A DNA stretch of 64,000 nucleotides from Methanobrevibacter sp. YE315 (GCF_001548675.1 NZ_CP010834.1:426001-490000), one strand, 5' to 3'; counted from the first letter of the stretch, positions 25,977-35,346 are shown. Made by a program: numbers and translations. Notes: a model not told the origin generated them from the letters alone.

Positions 25977-27395
25977 TTAAATAATCTGATTTAAAATTTT
26001 TTCAGGCTCCCTATAATATAGGTCTAAAACCGGGTTTACCTCATCAACACGACGGATTCCCTGTTCAGCCATATGTTTCAAGACCACTTCCCTGTTGTTA
26101 ATTTCACGGTGAAGGGCATTCAATGAATTTCCACTTAAATTAGCAATCTGATTCAATGTCTTGCTGCTTACAGAGACATTTTCGATTTTATCAAGTTCCG
26201 GATTCCATTGGAATAATCTGTTTAATTGCACAACCCCTTCTTCTGTACCCACTACCTCAGCAACTTCGCTTATGCGTCTGTAGGAAACTCCTGACGGCGT
26301 ATATATTCTGTTCTGCATTATTATAAAATCGATTGCCTGAAGCATAATTTTCGGCACGGACATGGGTTCGTTAGTCAATCTGGTGATTGTTTCACGAGCA
26401 TCATTGGAATGCAATGTACCAAAACCAGAATGTCCTGTATTTAAAGCAGTAAACAATGTTATTGCTTCCTCTCCGCGAACTTCCCCAACGATTATCCTGT
26501 CTGGCCTTTGCCTTAAGGAGTTCTTAACCAGGTCATTCATTGTAATCTCCCCTTTGTTTTCAATATTTGCCGGTCGAGTTTCCATTCTTATTATATGTTC
26601 ATGGGGTATTTGAAGTTCCAGTGTATCTTCAATAGTTATAATTCTTTCTTTAGGGTTGATGAAGGCTGAAAGAGCATTTAAAGTGGTTGTTTTTCCGGAA
26701 CTTGTTCCTCCGGAAATTATTGCATTTGCCGATTTTACCCCTAATCCGTCGATACATACCCATAGAAATGCAGCTAATTCGCAAGATATTGTTTTTGAAT
26801 TTATTAAGTCGATAATGGTAAATGGGTCTTTTTTGAATTTACGTATGGTCAGGGAAGGTCCGTCAGCAGATGCCGGAGGGATTGTGGCGTTTATTCTAGA
26901 TCCGTTTGTTAATCTTCCGTCTAAAATGGGTGTTTCCTTATCAATTCTGCGGTTGATCTGTCTTGCAATCGAATCTATCAGATTCATTAATTCATTTTCA
27001 TCCGTGTACTGAATGTTGGTTTTCATCATGCCGTACTTTCTGTGGTAGATGAAAACCGGTTTGTTTGTTCCATTAATCATGATTTCCTCCAGTTCATCAT
27101 CCTGGATTAGCGAATCAATTTTTCCGTATCCGATTATGTCCCTGAGAAATTTCTCTGATAATGTATCTAAATATTCATTTGTGGCGTTAGGCTTGTTATC
27201 CATCTCGAAAAACCTGTTGACTAAAAAGTTTTTAATGTCTTTTAGCAGTTTGTCTTCGTTTGGCTGGAAATTTTCACCTGAAGATATTGCTAAATCAACC
27301 AGATTTTCTCTTATTTCTCCCAAAAGGATTTTTTCTTCGTTGGAATAATTTTGTTTTTCTATGTCATATTGAGGTAGAATCTCTTTTTTGTTCAT
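25977..27395 (-). CDS. TadA/CpaF-type secretion ATPase
   Basis: 472 residues from ATG 27395, with GGTGA upstream (the frame extends to 27407). Contains Walker A GGTSSGKTT, the Asp box ITIEDTLELQIP, Walker B RIIVGEVRGEEAI and the His box TGHSGFGTLHSND. The N-domain (LRDIIGYGKIDSLIQDDELEEIMINGTN) is diagnostic of CpaF/TadA-type ATPases of type II/IV secretion and pili. The product powers filament or adhesin assembly with the TadC-like partner downstream. No pilin gene adjoins this pair, so secreted substrates must be encoded elsewhere. Confidence 0.85.
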   Translation of the reverse strand: MNKKEILPQYDIEKQNYSNEEKILLGEIRENLVDLAISSGENFQPNEDKLLKDIKNFLVNRFFEMDNKPNATNEYLDTLSEKFLRDIIGYGKIDSLIQDDELEEIMINGTNKPVFIYHRKYGMMKTNIQYTDENELMNLIDSIARQINRRIDKETPILDGRLTNGSRINATIPPASADGPSLTIRKFKKDPFTIIDLINSKTISCELAAFLWVCIDGLGVKSANAIISGGTSSGKTTTLNALSAFINPKERIITIEDTLELQIPHEHIIRMETRPANIENKGEITMNDLVKNSLRQRPDRIIVGEVRGEEAITLFTALNTGHSGFGTLHSNDARETITRLTNEPMSVPKIMLQAIDFIIMQNRIYTPSGVSYRRISEVAEVVGTEEGVVQLNRLFQWNPELDKIENVSVSSKTLNQIANLSGNSLNALHREINNREVVLKHMAEQGIRRVDEVNPVLDLYYREPEKILNQII

Positions 27396-27528
27396 ATTTT
27401 TCACCAATGGCGATTTTGATTACACTTAGAGATTAGTAATACTAATTTATATAGTTTTTATTACTTTTTACATCATAATTATAAATATGAATCACTAATA
27501 AAATATTACATGTTGTGGGGGTTTTTTC

Positions 27529-28425
27529 ATGATAAATATAGATGAAAAAATAGAATTGCTCAAAGAATGTGAAAATTGTCAAGATATCCAAATAAAAAAA
27601 TTCACTCCATTGGAAAAGTTAATAGATTTCGATGAACTTGATGGGGAATATATGAAATGTGTGTGTGGAAAAAGGCCAATTGACATTGTTATGAGCCATA
27701 TTCTAAAAATAATGATTGAATCGGAAATAGTTCCGCAAACCGCTACACTTAGGCGCAATTCACCGGTTCCGCTTTCTGAATTTTATTATAGCAGTCTGAA
27801 CCCTCAGTTCATTGGAGAAAAAACATTGATTTTGCTTCATCCTGATTTTACAAATGAAGTCGCCTTAAAATTAATTAATGAGGTTCCGGAAGTCAAATGC
27901 GTTTTAAAAGGAAGTCCTCAAGTTTTAACAGGTCAATTAGACAAGGATTCCGAAATTAATCATTTTGAAATACTTGAAGGCGATGATACGCAAATCAATG
28001 TAATGAGGACCCTACTGGGCGAAAAGGTCGTTTTGGTAAAAAACCAATCTAAACATCACATTGAAGTGGCCATGACAACCGAAGAAAAATTGCTCAGATT
28101 ACATAACTATTTGGACAATAATTCCGTTAAAAAGGGTATAGCTATTGATGGAATGTGTGGATTGGGAGCATTAGGCATCTATTTGATTAAATATGGATTT
28201 GAAAAGGTAATATTCAATGATATTAATCCTGAAATGATTGAAGCCCTGAAATATAATCTGGACATTAACGGAATCGATGATAAGTTTGAAATATACAATG
28301 AAGCATTTGAAGACTTGGATGTTGGTCATGTTGACTTGTGCGTAATTGATGCTTATCCGGGAGCAGACACTTCTGAAATCATTGAAAAAGCACAAAAAAC
28401 AGCAGATGATGTCATCATCATATAG
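27529..28425 (+). CDS. SAM-dependent methyltransferase
   Basis: 298 residues. The C-terminal half has the class I methyltransferase fold: motif I DGMCGLGALGIYL (~205), then FNDINPEMIEALKYNLDING (motif II region) and DLCVIDAYPG (motif IV-like). The N-terminal ~100 residues include MKCVCGKRPIDIVMSHIL, which has two Cys in CVC and could bind metal. Substrate unknown; RNA or cofactor methylation are possible. It is divergent from tadA with a 133-bp gap and convergent with the TctA-type gene. Confidence 0.7.
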   Translation: MINIDEKIELLKECENCQDIQIKKFTPLEKLIDFDELDGEYMKCVCGKRPIDIVMSHILKIMIESEIVPQTATLRRNSPVPLSEFYYSSLNPQFIGEKTLILLHPDFTNEVALKLINEVPEVKCVLKGSPQVLTGQLDKDSEINHFEILEGDDTQINVMRTLLGEKVVLVKNQSKHHIEVAMTTEEKLLRLHNYLDNNSVKKGIAIDGMCGLGALGIYLIKYGFEKVIFNDINPEMIEALKYNLDINGIDDKFEIYNEAFEDLDVGHVDLCVIDAYPGADTSEIIEKAQKTADDVIII

Positions 28426-28435
28426 CTTATTTTTT

Positions 28436-29692
28436 TTAAAACAGGAACATCTGCATATAGATTGCTATGGCAGGAATGATTAAAACACCCATCAAATGAG
28501 ATTTGCCAACGCCAATATAGTGGGGCAACATTCCCATAGCCGTTGAAGTGATTAAGGCTAAGGTCATATATCCAATAGGGGCTTTATAATAGAAAACAAA
28601 TATGTACAGTATTGCAATTTGAAGTAAGATGACTGCAATTGATAACTTTTTATAATCAAACCTGCTCATTAATCTGGAAAATGAATCACCTAATTTCAGG
28701 CTCACCACCAAGGATATGGAAACGGCAATTAAAGATGCAAAAATAAAGATTGCCAAATGATTTAAACTCATTTCAGAGATCAAATAGGACATATAGACTG
28801 CAATGCCGCTTCGGGGATTTCCGATGATATAAATGGCTATTAATGAGAATAGGCAATCTGAAATGTTTAATCCGGATGTCGCAAGTAGAAAATTGACGGT
28901 ATCATCATCATTATTGTCATTCGTTCCGCTGACTGCTTGAGCGATTACGGTTCCCTGTGCGGGTCCAAAACCCGGCAAAAAGCCAAGAATTGCACCGGTT
29001 ATTCCTCCAGCAAAAATGCTTTTGAATTTATTGTAGTCTATATTGAGTTCATAAAAAGGGTTTTGATGGGGGATGGTTGATGAATCATTGAGGCTGAATA
29101 GTATGGTGCTTATTCCAAATAGTCCTGAAAATGTGCACATCAACGAGATTCCTGATGGAATAGGTGTTTGAAATATAATCCAACCTAAAATTCCGGAGAG
29201 TATAAACAGTAATGAAGACCATAAAAAGTCTCTTGTGGTGTTTGTTAGCTTATAAGTTAAATAAACTGATGCAACAAGTAAAATAATCCATGTATAGGGT
29301 TTGGAAACATCATGTAAAAACGGCAGGGCGATTGCAAATAGGGGAAGCAATATTATGGTAACTATGATTGCTCCGAAGCCACCTACACTAACAATGCGTA
29401 TCACTTCCTTTGATCTTCCTTGCAAAACCATTCTATGTCCGGGAAGAATTGAAGTTGCTGTTCCTTCCTGTGGCACTCCTAAAAGCATTGATGGTACAAA
29501 TTCGATTAACGCATGTGCGATTGACATTGAAACCATCAGTACGCAAAGGAACTCTGGAGACACCTGCGATAATAAGAAACTTGATGATGCAAACAATATT
29601 GCTCCGGCAGTATTGACATGTATTCCGGGTATCATTCCTGTTGTCGTTCCAATTAATATACCTATAAAACAAGCTATAACCAATTCTATCAT
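28436..29692 (-). CDS. TctA-type permease family protein
   Basis: 418 residues with 9-11 membrane helices. Conserved family segments are GMIPGIHVNTAGAILFASSS, FVPSMLLGVPQEGTATSIL and the later GFLPGFGPAQGTVIAQAVSG, which match the TctA/DUF112 (COG1784) family in archaea. The tripartite partners TctB and TctC are absent nearby, as is usual for archaeal members. Probably a secondary transporter; substrate unknown. Convergent with the methyltransferase, 10 bp apart. Confidence 0.75.
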   Translation of the reverse strand: MIELVIACFIGILIGTTTGMIPGIHVNTAGAILFASSSFLLSQVSPEFLCVLMVSMSIAHALIEFVPSMLLGVPQEGTATSILPGHRMVLQGRSKEVIRIVSVGGFGAIIVTIILLPLFAIALPFLHDVSKPYTWIILLVASVYLTYKLTNTTRDFLWSSLLFILSGILGWIIFQTPIPSGISLMCTFSGLFGISTILFSLNDSSTIPHQNPFYELNIDYNKFKSIFAGGITGAILGFLPGFGPAQGTVIAQAVSGTNDNNDDDTVNFLLATSGLNISDCLFSLIAIYIIGNPRSGIAVYMSYLISEMSLNHLAIFIFASLIAVSISLVVSLKLGDSFSRLMSRFDYKKLSIAVILLQIAILYIFVFYYKAPIGYMTLALITSTAMGMLPHYIGVGKSHLMGVLIIPAIAIYMQMFLF

Positions 29693-29944
29693 GGCTATTA
29701 ATTATTTGAACGAATATTTAAACTTTGTTTAAGCAATTCGGTAAAATTGAAGTTATTTGAGGGAGTTGATTTCAAAAAATAGTCGAAATCTTCTTCTATT
29801 GGGTTCCTGCGATTTCATTGAAATTCTGGGTGATAAATCATCATGGAGATATCCAATTTCCCCAAATCAGATTGTCCAAGTCTTTTCTTGGCACCTGTTA
29901 ATAATATGTCAATCTTTAAATAATATTTGTAACAATTTATTAAC

Positions 29945-30433
29945 ATGAAAAGAAAAATCATCATCATTTTAGCAATAATCGGAATTTGCTTTGTGCTATT
30001 GAGCCCTGTATGCGCAAAGCAGAAAGTTAATGTAAAGATTTCAACCGATGAATATCCATTGAATAATAAAGGCATCATCGTAATCAAATTATTCGACGGC
30101 AATGGGAAGCCGATAAAATCAGCAGGCAAGATAAACTACACAATCACAGACCAAAATGGCAATTACGTGTGGAAATGCAAATCATATAATGGTGAAATTC
30201 GAGAAAAATATGATGTCGGCGAATATAGGGTTAAAGTAGTATTCAAAGGCGATTCAAAGTATGATAAAGCTACAGAAACCAAAACGGTCATTTTAAAAGC
30301 ATTCGATCCTTACACATATTATGATAATCATAATTGGGGATTGAACCAGGAAGTGGATGATTATCTTGAGTATAATTACTGGGATGAAGAGATTTATGAT
30401 GATCCCTACACCTATGACGGTGAAGGATATTGA
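29945..30433 (+). CDS. Small secreted Ig-like protein
   Basis: 162 residues. A Sec signal peptide (RKIIIILAIIGICFVLLSPVCA) ends near residue 24. The mature part (VNVKISTDEYPLNNKGIIVI, ITDQNGNYVWKC, YRVKVVFKGDSKYDKATETK) matches Ig-like repeats of methanogen adhesin-like proteins. The C-terminal ~45 residues are acidic and tyrosine-rich (YTYYDNHNWG, YDDPYTYDGEGY). It is probably exported to the cell surface. It is convergent with candidate small RNA copy B, whose T-tract lies 8 bp after its stop. Confidence 0.6.
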   Translation: MKRKIIIILAIIGICFVLLSPVCAKQKVNVKISTDEYPLNNKGIIVIKLFDGNGKPIKSAGKINYTITDQNGNYVWKCKSYNGEIREKYDVGEYRVKVVFKGDSKYDKATETKTVILKAFDPYTYYDNHNWGLNQEVDDYLEYNYWDEEIYDDPYTYDGEGY

Positions 30434-30441
30434 TTTTTTTT

Positions 30442-30612
30442 AAAAAAAGAGAGATGATTGGTGTTTAGTTGAGGAGAGTTAAACACCAATTCGTGTTTTT
30501 TGGAAAATTTTGGCAGATAAATTTTCCGGATATATTAAATTAGAAAATTGTGGAAAGCTAATTTAATATAAAGTATGTATTTTTTTTGGAGATTGTATTT
30601 TTATTGACTGAT
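30442..30612 (-). ncRNA. Candidate small RNA, copy B (three hairpins, T-tract end)
   Basis: Minus-strand copy of the element at 23643-23800. The same unpaired ACAATCTCC, hairpin 1 (here arms extended to 13 bp, TATATTAAATTAG/CTAATTTAATATA), hairpin 2 (GGAAAATTT/AAATTTTCC, loop TCTGCC) and hairpin 3 (ATTGGTGTTTA/TAAACACCAAT, loop with TCTCCTC), then TCTCTCTTTTTTT. The stem ends differ from copy A by paired insertions or extensions. A DtxR-type box (30651-30666) lies ~40 bp upstream of its presumed 5' end, divergent to feoB. Confidence 0.6.
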
Positions 30613-30650
30613 ACATGTTTTGTATCATTGTATGTTTTTCAAGTGAAAAA

Positions 30651-30880
30651 TTTAGGTGTACCTAAATTATTTCTCACTTGTATAAAAGTAGGCGATAATA
30701 GTATATAAATGTTTCTAAAAATTTAGGTATGCCTAAATTTCCTCAACATATTTTCAAGATAGAGAATCATTATCATATAACAATTGTTATTAATATTATA
30801 TAAATATTACATATTTAAGGTGCACCTAAATATTTAAATAACATAAAATTCAATATAAAATCATGTTTAGGTTAACCTAA
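30651..30880 (+). promoter_or_regulatory. feoB control region with four DtxR-type boxes and tandem TATA boxes
   Basis: Boxes: TTTAGGTGTACCTAAA (30651-30666), TTTAGGTATGCCTAAA (30722-30737), TTTAAGGTGCACCTAAA (30814-30830) and TTAGGTTAACCTAA (30867-30880). TATA-like words lie at 30681-30688 (TATAAAAG), 30702-30709 (TATATAAA) and ~30797-30805 (ATATAAAT). Boxes two and three would cover the starts expected ~25 nt downstream of the second and third. This fits iron-dependent repression of feoB. Confidence 0.7.
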
Positions 30881-30990
30881 TTTTTATTATTATTTGGATA
30901 ATCTTAAACTAAAAATAATTTTTTTGGTAATGAATGATATTTTAAGGGTAAAATATGATTCATTAAAGTCAATAAACGGGAGAATGGTTA

Positions 30991-33009
30991 ATGACAGAAT
31001 TAATTGTAGGGTTAGCAGGAAACCCGAACGTGGGTAAAACTACAGTATTCAATCAATTAACTGGTATGAGGCAACATGTAGGTAATTGGCCGGGTAAAAC
31101 TGTTGAAAGAGCAGAAGGTCATTTCAAACATGGAAGCTACGAATATGATGTTATTGATTTGCCTGGTAATTATGCATTAAGTGCTCATTCTATGGAAGAA
31201 ATTGTTTCTAGGGATTTCATTGTAGATGATGATTCTGATGTTATTATCAATGTAGTTGACGCTGCTAATTTAGAACGTAATTTATATTTAACAGTTCAAA
31301 TGATGGAATTAGGTGCTAATCTTGTAATGGCGCTTAATATGAATGATTTTGCTAAGAAAAAAGATCATATCATCGATATTGAATTAATGAGTGAACTTTT
31401 AGGATTCCCAGTGGTTGAAGTTAATGCAAAAACCAAAGACGGTTTTGAAGAGTTATTAACTGCTGTTGAAAAGGCAGCCGCAAATCCGGTAGATAGCAGT
31501 GCTAAATTATCTTATGGTGATGAATTAAAAGAACACTTGGGTGACCTTCAAAAATTAATCGAACAAGATAGCAATTTATTGGATGTTCCTTCTGTTTGGA
31601 CTGCAATCAAGTTATTGGAAAAAGATTCAATCGTAATACAAAAAGTACAAGGATCTCCAAAAAGTTCTCAGATTATGGCTGAGACTGATAAAGTTGCAGG
31701 ACACCTTCATACTATTTATAATGAAGGTGCTGAAGAAGTTGTTGCAAATGCAAGATACGCATTTATCGACGGTTTGATGGCCGAGGCTGTTAAAAAGCCG
31801 GCTGTTGAAAAAGAAACTATGACCGATAAAATTGATAAGATTGTTACAAATAGGCTTTTAGCTCCATTTATATTTATTATTATCATGTATGCAATGTTCC
31901 AATTAACATTTACTATCGGTGCTCCTTTCCAGGATATGATTGATGAATTGTTTGGAATGATAGCTGGTGCTGTTGCCGAAGTTCTTGGTGAAGGTCTGCT
32001 TTCATCATTCATCTGTGATGGTATCATTGGAGGAGTAGGTGGTGTGCTCACTTTCTTGCCTATTATTATTCTAATGTTCTTATTCTTAAGTATTTTAGAA
32101 GATTGTGGTTACTTGGCAAGAGCAGCATTTACTTTAGATAAGATTATGCACAAAATTGTTGGTCTTCACGGTAAAGCTTTCATCCCTATGATTTTAGGAT
32201 TTGGTTGTGGTGTGCCTGCTATTATGGCAACAAGAACCATGGAAAACGAAGGGGATCGTATGCTTGCTATGATGCTCGTTCCATTCATGTCCTGTACTGC
32301 TAGATTGCCTATTTACGGTATTTTTATAGCAGCATTTTTCACAGAAAATCAAGGGCTTATGTTGGTTTTAATTTATGTATTGGGTATTGTTGTGGCTCTT
32401 ATTGTTGCAGCTATTCTCAAAAGAACAATGTTTAAAGGTTTATCAACTCCATTTGTAATGGAATTGCCAACCTATAAAGTGCCTTCCCTAAAAGGTGTAT
32501 TATTACATACCTGGGAAAAAGTAAAAGGATTCCTAAGAAAAGCAGGTACTATTATTCTTGCTTGTTCCATCGTATTATGGATTTTACAAAACATCTTCCC
32601 ATGGGGAGGAACAGATCCTCAAATGAGTCTTTTAGGTATGATTGGTACTGTTCTTGCACCAATTTTCGCACCATTAGGATTCGGAACTTGGCAAGCTGCC
32701 GTAGCAATTATCGCAGGTTTGGCTGCTAAAGAAGTTGTAGTTGCAACATTCGGTACTCTTGCAGGAATGGAAGAAGATGATGAAGATGGTATTACTGGTT
32801 TAGTACATGATACTTTCACTCCATTATCAGCATTTTCATTCATGGCATTTACTCTATTATACACTCCATGTTTCGCAGCTATCGGTGCAATTAAACAAGA
32901 AACCAACAGTTACAGATGGGCATTGATTATGTGTGGTATCACTTTAGTGACTGCATATGTTGTTTCATTCTTAATCTACAATGTTGGGATGTTAGCAGGA
33001 TTTGGATAG
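30991..33009 (+). CDS. feoB: Ferrous iron transporter FeoB
   Basis: 672 residues; GGGAG before the ATG. The N-terminal G domain has G1 GNPNVGKT (10-17), G3 DLPGNY and G4 NMND, followed by the helical GDI-like domain. Two Gate domains (~330 and ~500) with GCGVPAIMATRT carry the conserved Cys-Gly motifs; about 9-11 membrane helices follow. The product imports Fe2+. It is preceded by four DtxR-type boxes and followed by feoA with its own box, unlike the common feoA-feoB order. Confidence 0.95.
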   Translation: MTELIVGLAGNPNVGKTTVFNQLTGMRQHVGNWPGKTVERAEGHFKHGSYEYDVIDLPGNYALSAHSMEEIVSRDFIVDDDSDVIINVVDAANLERNLYLTVQMMELGANLVMALNMNDFAKKKDHIIDIELMSELLGFPVVEVNAKTKDGFEELLTAVEKAAANPVDSSAKLSYGDELKEHLGDLQKLIEQDSNLLDVPSVWTAIKLLEKDSIVIQKVQGSPKSSQIMAETDKVAGHLHTIYNEGAEEVVANARYAFIDGLMAEAVKKPAVEKETMTDKIDKIVTNRLLAPFIFIIIMYAMFQLTFTIGAPFQDMIDELFGMIAGAVAEVLGEGLLSSFICDGIIGGVGGVLTFLPIIILMFLFLSILEDCGYLARAAFTLDKIMHKIVGLHGKAFIPMILGFGCGVPAIMATRTMENEGDRMLAMMLVPFMSCTARLPIYGIFIAAFFTENQGLMLVLIYVLGIVVALIVAAILKRTMFKGLSTPFVMELPTYKVPSLKGVLLHTWEKVKGFLRKAGTIILACSIVLWILQNIFPWGGTDPQMSLLGMIGTVLAPIFAPLGFGTWQAAVAIIAGLAAKEVVVATFGTLAGMEEDDEDGITGLVHDTFTPLSAFSFMAFTLLYTPCFAAIGAIKQETNSYRWALIMCGITLVTAYVVSFLIYNVGMLAGFG

Positions 33010-33107
33010 TCAATTCCTATTGTTGAATGTGCAAAATTTCCTTCAAAAGATGATGATTAGGATTTATTCTAATTGTCATTTTTTCGATTTTTAGTCATAA
33101 CTAAATA

Positions 33108-33163
33108 TTTATATACTTGTTAATACATACTATTAAATAACAAGTTTTTAGCATGCCTAAAAA
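33108..33163 (+). promoter_or_regulatory. feoA promoter with DtxR-like palindrome
   Basis: TTTATATA at 33108-33115 precedes TTTTTAGCATGCCTAAAAA (33145-33163), a palindrome close to the boxes upstream of feoB but with one half-site shortened. It suggests that feoA can be transcribed separately. Confidence 0.55.
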
Positions 33164-33190
33164 TTATCAATGTTTTATTTTGGTGATAAG

Positions 33191-33418
33191 ATGAAAACCT
33201 TAAAAGATGCAAAACCTGGGGAAACAGTTAAATTGGTAAAATATCATGAAACTGGGGATATAGGTTTAAGAAGACACTTATTAGGTATGGGTTTTGTTAA
33301 AGGAGCTGAAATTAAAATTAAAAAAGTAGCTACTTTAGGCGATCCTATCGAAATGAGTATTAAAGGATATGATGTTTGCCTTCGTAAAGAAGAAGCTGAA
33401 AACATTGAAGTGGAATAA
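33191..33418 (+). CDS. feoA: FeoA, SH3-like partner of FeoB
   Basis: 75 residues from ATG 33191, preceded by GGTGATAAG; an ATG at 33170 would add seven residues without a ribosome site. The sequence (MKTLKDAKPGETVKLVKYHE, RRHLLGMGFVKGAEIKIKK, GDPIEMSIKGYDVCLRKEEA) has the FeoA/SH3-like barrel landmarks, including the LGMGFVKG turn. It probably regulates or assembles FeoB at the membrane. Confidence 0.9.
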   Translation: MKTLKDAKPGETVKLVKYHETGDIGLRRHLLGMGFVKGAEIKIKKVATLGDPIEMSIKGYDVCLRKEEAENIEVE

Positions 33419-33472
33419 GCTTCAATTTTTTCATTTATTTTTTTAGACTGATTTTATTAACGGTGTTATATT

Positions 33473-33670
33473 ATGAAATGCAGAATGTGTGGGTTTGAAT
33501 TTGATGAAAATGCATTGGAAAACCGAGGATGCTCTAGTTGCGGAAAACATAACTGCAATAGTTATCACTGTCCGAACTGCGGTTTTGCCAACTCTCCAGA
33601 ATTAGATCAGGAATTCGAATTCATAACAAAACTCAAGGAAAAACTTAAAAAGAAAAACTCAACAAATTAA
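33473..33670 (+). CDS. Small zinc-ribbon protein downstream of feoA
   Basis: 65 residues with three Cys pairs: CRMCGFEF, CSSCGKHNC and YHCPNCGF, giving at least one zinc ribbon, then a helical basic tail (FITKLKEKLKKK). Such proteins follow feoA in other methanogens and are thought to be part of the Feo unit. It could be a metal-sensing or redox accessory. It overlaps the cbiO stop by 4 nt (convergent). Confidence 0.7.
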   Translation: MKCRMCGFEFDENALENRGCSSCGKHNCNSYHCPNCGFANSPELDQEFEFITKLKEKLKKKNSTN

Positions 33671-34506
33671 ACTTTTTTTACTTTTAATATTTCTTCGACA
33701 GTTTCATCAATGCTGATTTTTTCAGTATCAACATCCAATCCATTTTCTTTTAATTTATACAATATTTCTGTTGTAACTGGTGCTTTTAAATGAGCTTTCT
33801 TTAACAGTTCCTTATCGGAGAATATCTGATGCTTATCTCCTTCAGCTATTATTTCACCATTGTATAAAACGAAAATTTTATCTGCAAACTGATTAACCAT
33901 TTCAATGTCATGTGATGAAATTACAATGCTTATTCCTTCTTCATTCAGTTTATTTAGAATGGCCAATACTTTATCAACACCTTCGGGGTCGAGACCCGCA
34001 GTCGGTTCATCAAGTATCATTATTTCAGGCCGCATTGCAATAATTCCTGCAATTGCCACTCTTTTTTGCTGGCCTCCACTTAGATGATGAGGAGTTTTTT
34101 CTTCAAAACCGGACATTCCGACCATTTCTAAGGATTCTTCAATTCTTTTTTCAACTTCATCATAATCAAGACCTAAATTCATAGGTCCGAAGGCGACATC
34201 TTCCTTAACGGTAGGGGCAAATAATTGGTCATTTGGGTCTTGGAACACTATTCCCACTTTTTGTCTTACTTTAAGTAATTCGTCACGCTCAAAAATGATT
34301 TTTTCACCATCAATTTCAACATGGCCTGATGTAGGTTCTGTTAAACCATTGAAATGAGAAAACAGTGTTGATTTACCTGCACCGTTAGGTCCCATGATAG
34401 CTATTTTCTCTCCTTTTTTAATTTGAAGATTTACATTTTTCAAAGCTTCAGTTCCATCGGGATATGTGAAAGATAAGTTTTTTGTCTCTAAATGTATTTG
34501 TTCCAT
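33667..34506 (-). CDS. cbiO: Cobalt/nickel ECF transporter ATPase CbiO
   Basis: 279 residues from ATG 34506 (AGGTGG upstream; the frame extends to GTG 34515). Contains Walker A GPNGAGKST, Q-loop QDPNDQLF, signature LSGGQQKR and Walker B IMILDEPTAG, with the H-loop in SSHDIEM. It is the ABC ATPase that drives substrate uptake through CbiM-N-Q. The last gene of a leftward cbiM-N-Q-O operon. Confidence 0.92.
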   Translation of the reverse strand: MEQIHLETKNLSFTYPDGTEALKNVNLQIKKGEKIAIMGPNGAGKSTLFSHFNGLTEPTSGHVEIDGEKIIFERDELLKVRQKVGIVFQDPNDQLFAPTVKEDVAFGPMNLGLDYDEVEKRIEESLEMVGMSGFEEKTPHHLSGGQQKRVAIAGIIAMRPEIMILDEPTAGLDPEGVDKVLAILNKLNEEGISIVISSHDIEMVNQFADKIFVLYNGEIIAEGDKHQIFSDKELLKKAHLKAPVTTEILYKLKENGLDVDTEKISIDETVEEILKVKKV

Positions 34507-34515
34507 TTTCGCCAC

Positions 34516-35346
34516 CTAATTTATTGCTAAGTTTTGACCAAAGTAACCCAATTGTCCAGAATATTTAAATAATATTATTTCCAGCACAATAACAAAGATT
34601 ATGATTGTAAATAAGTAAATATAATCGCTTTTTTCAGGAGATTTTTTCTCATTAAACATTTCAGATGCATCTGAAAATCCACGGCTCACCATACTTTTGT
34701 GAACTCGCTCTCCCTGTTCATATGCTTTTAAAAACATCATGCCTATTGTATAACCGACTTGCTTCACTCTCCATTTGTAGGGTGTATTATTTCCGTGGAT
34801 GGTGAAGTTCCTTGATTTTTGTGATTTTCTAATCGCTGCAAGCTCATCTACGAATAAAAATAAAAATCTGACCATAATTGATAAAATCATTGCTAAATCT
34901 CTTGGCATCTTTAATTTTCTAAAAGAACTTGCCATTTCCTGAAGGGGTGTTGTTGATGAGTATATGATAATTGCAGTTAAACAGACAACCATACGGGTAA
35001 ATAATAAGATTCCCCAATTCAAACCTACATCTGTAACTGTTAGCCAGGAATAGTTCCAGAGTATATTTCCGGGTTGTATGAATGGTTGGAATATGATTAC
35101 TGCTCCACCAAAAGGCAATAACATTAATAATCTTTTAAAAGAATCAACATATGATAATTTAGCTATCTTTAAAATGATTAATAGCATTATTTCAAGCATT
35201 ATCGGTATAAACAGTTCTTTTGAAATAACACAAACAAGAATTATAAATACGGTTGATATTAATTTGATTCGCCCTTCTAGGTTATGTATGGGACTGTCCA
35301 TTGATGCCAAATCATCAAATCTGATTATTTGTGTTATGTCTACCAT
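34516..35346 (-). CDS. cbiQ: ECF transporter T component CbiQ
   Basis: 276 residues, about six membrane helices. Family hallmarks: the Ala-Arg-Gly-type motif region RKSQKSRNFTIHG and the second coupling helix VSRGFSDA, which contact the ATPase. Starts after GTGAATAAAA. Stop is 9 nt before cbiO. It couples ATP hydrolysis to the substrate subunit CbiM. Confidence 0.9.
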   Translation of the reverse strand: MVDITQIIRFDDLASMDSPIHNLEGRIKLISTVFIILVCVISKELFIPIMLEIMLLIILKIAKLSYVDSFKRLLMLLPFGGAVIIFQPFIQPGNILWNYSWLTVTDVGLNWGILLFTRMVVCLTAIIIYSSTTPLQEMASSFRKLKMPRDLAMILSIMVRFLFLFVDELAAIRKSQKSRNFTIHGNNTPYKWRVKQVGYTIGMMFLKAYEQGERVHKSMVSRGFSDASEMFNEKKSPEKSDYIYLFTIIIFVIVLEIILFKYSGQLGYFGQNLAIN

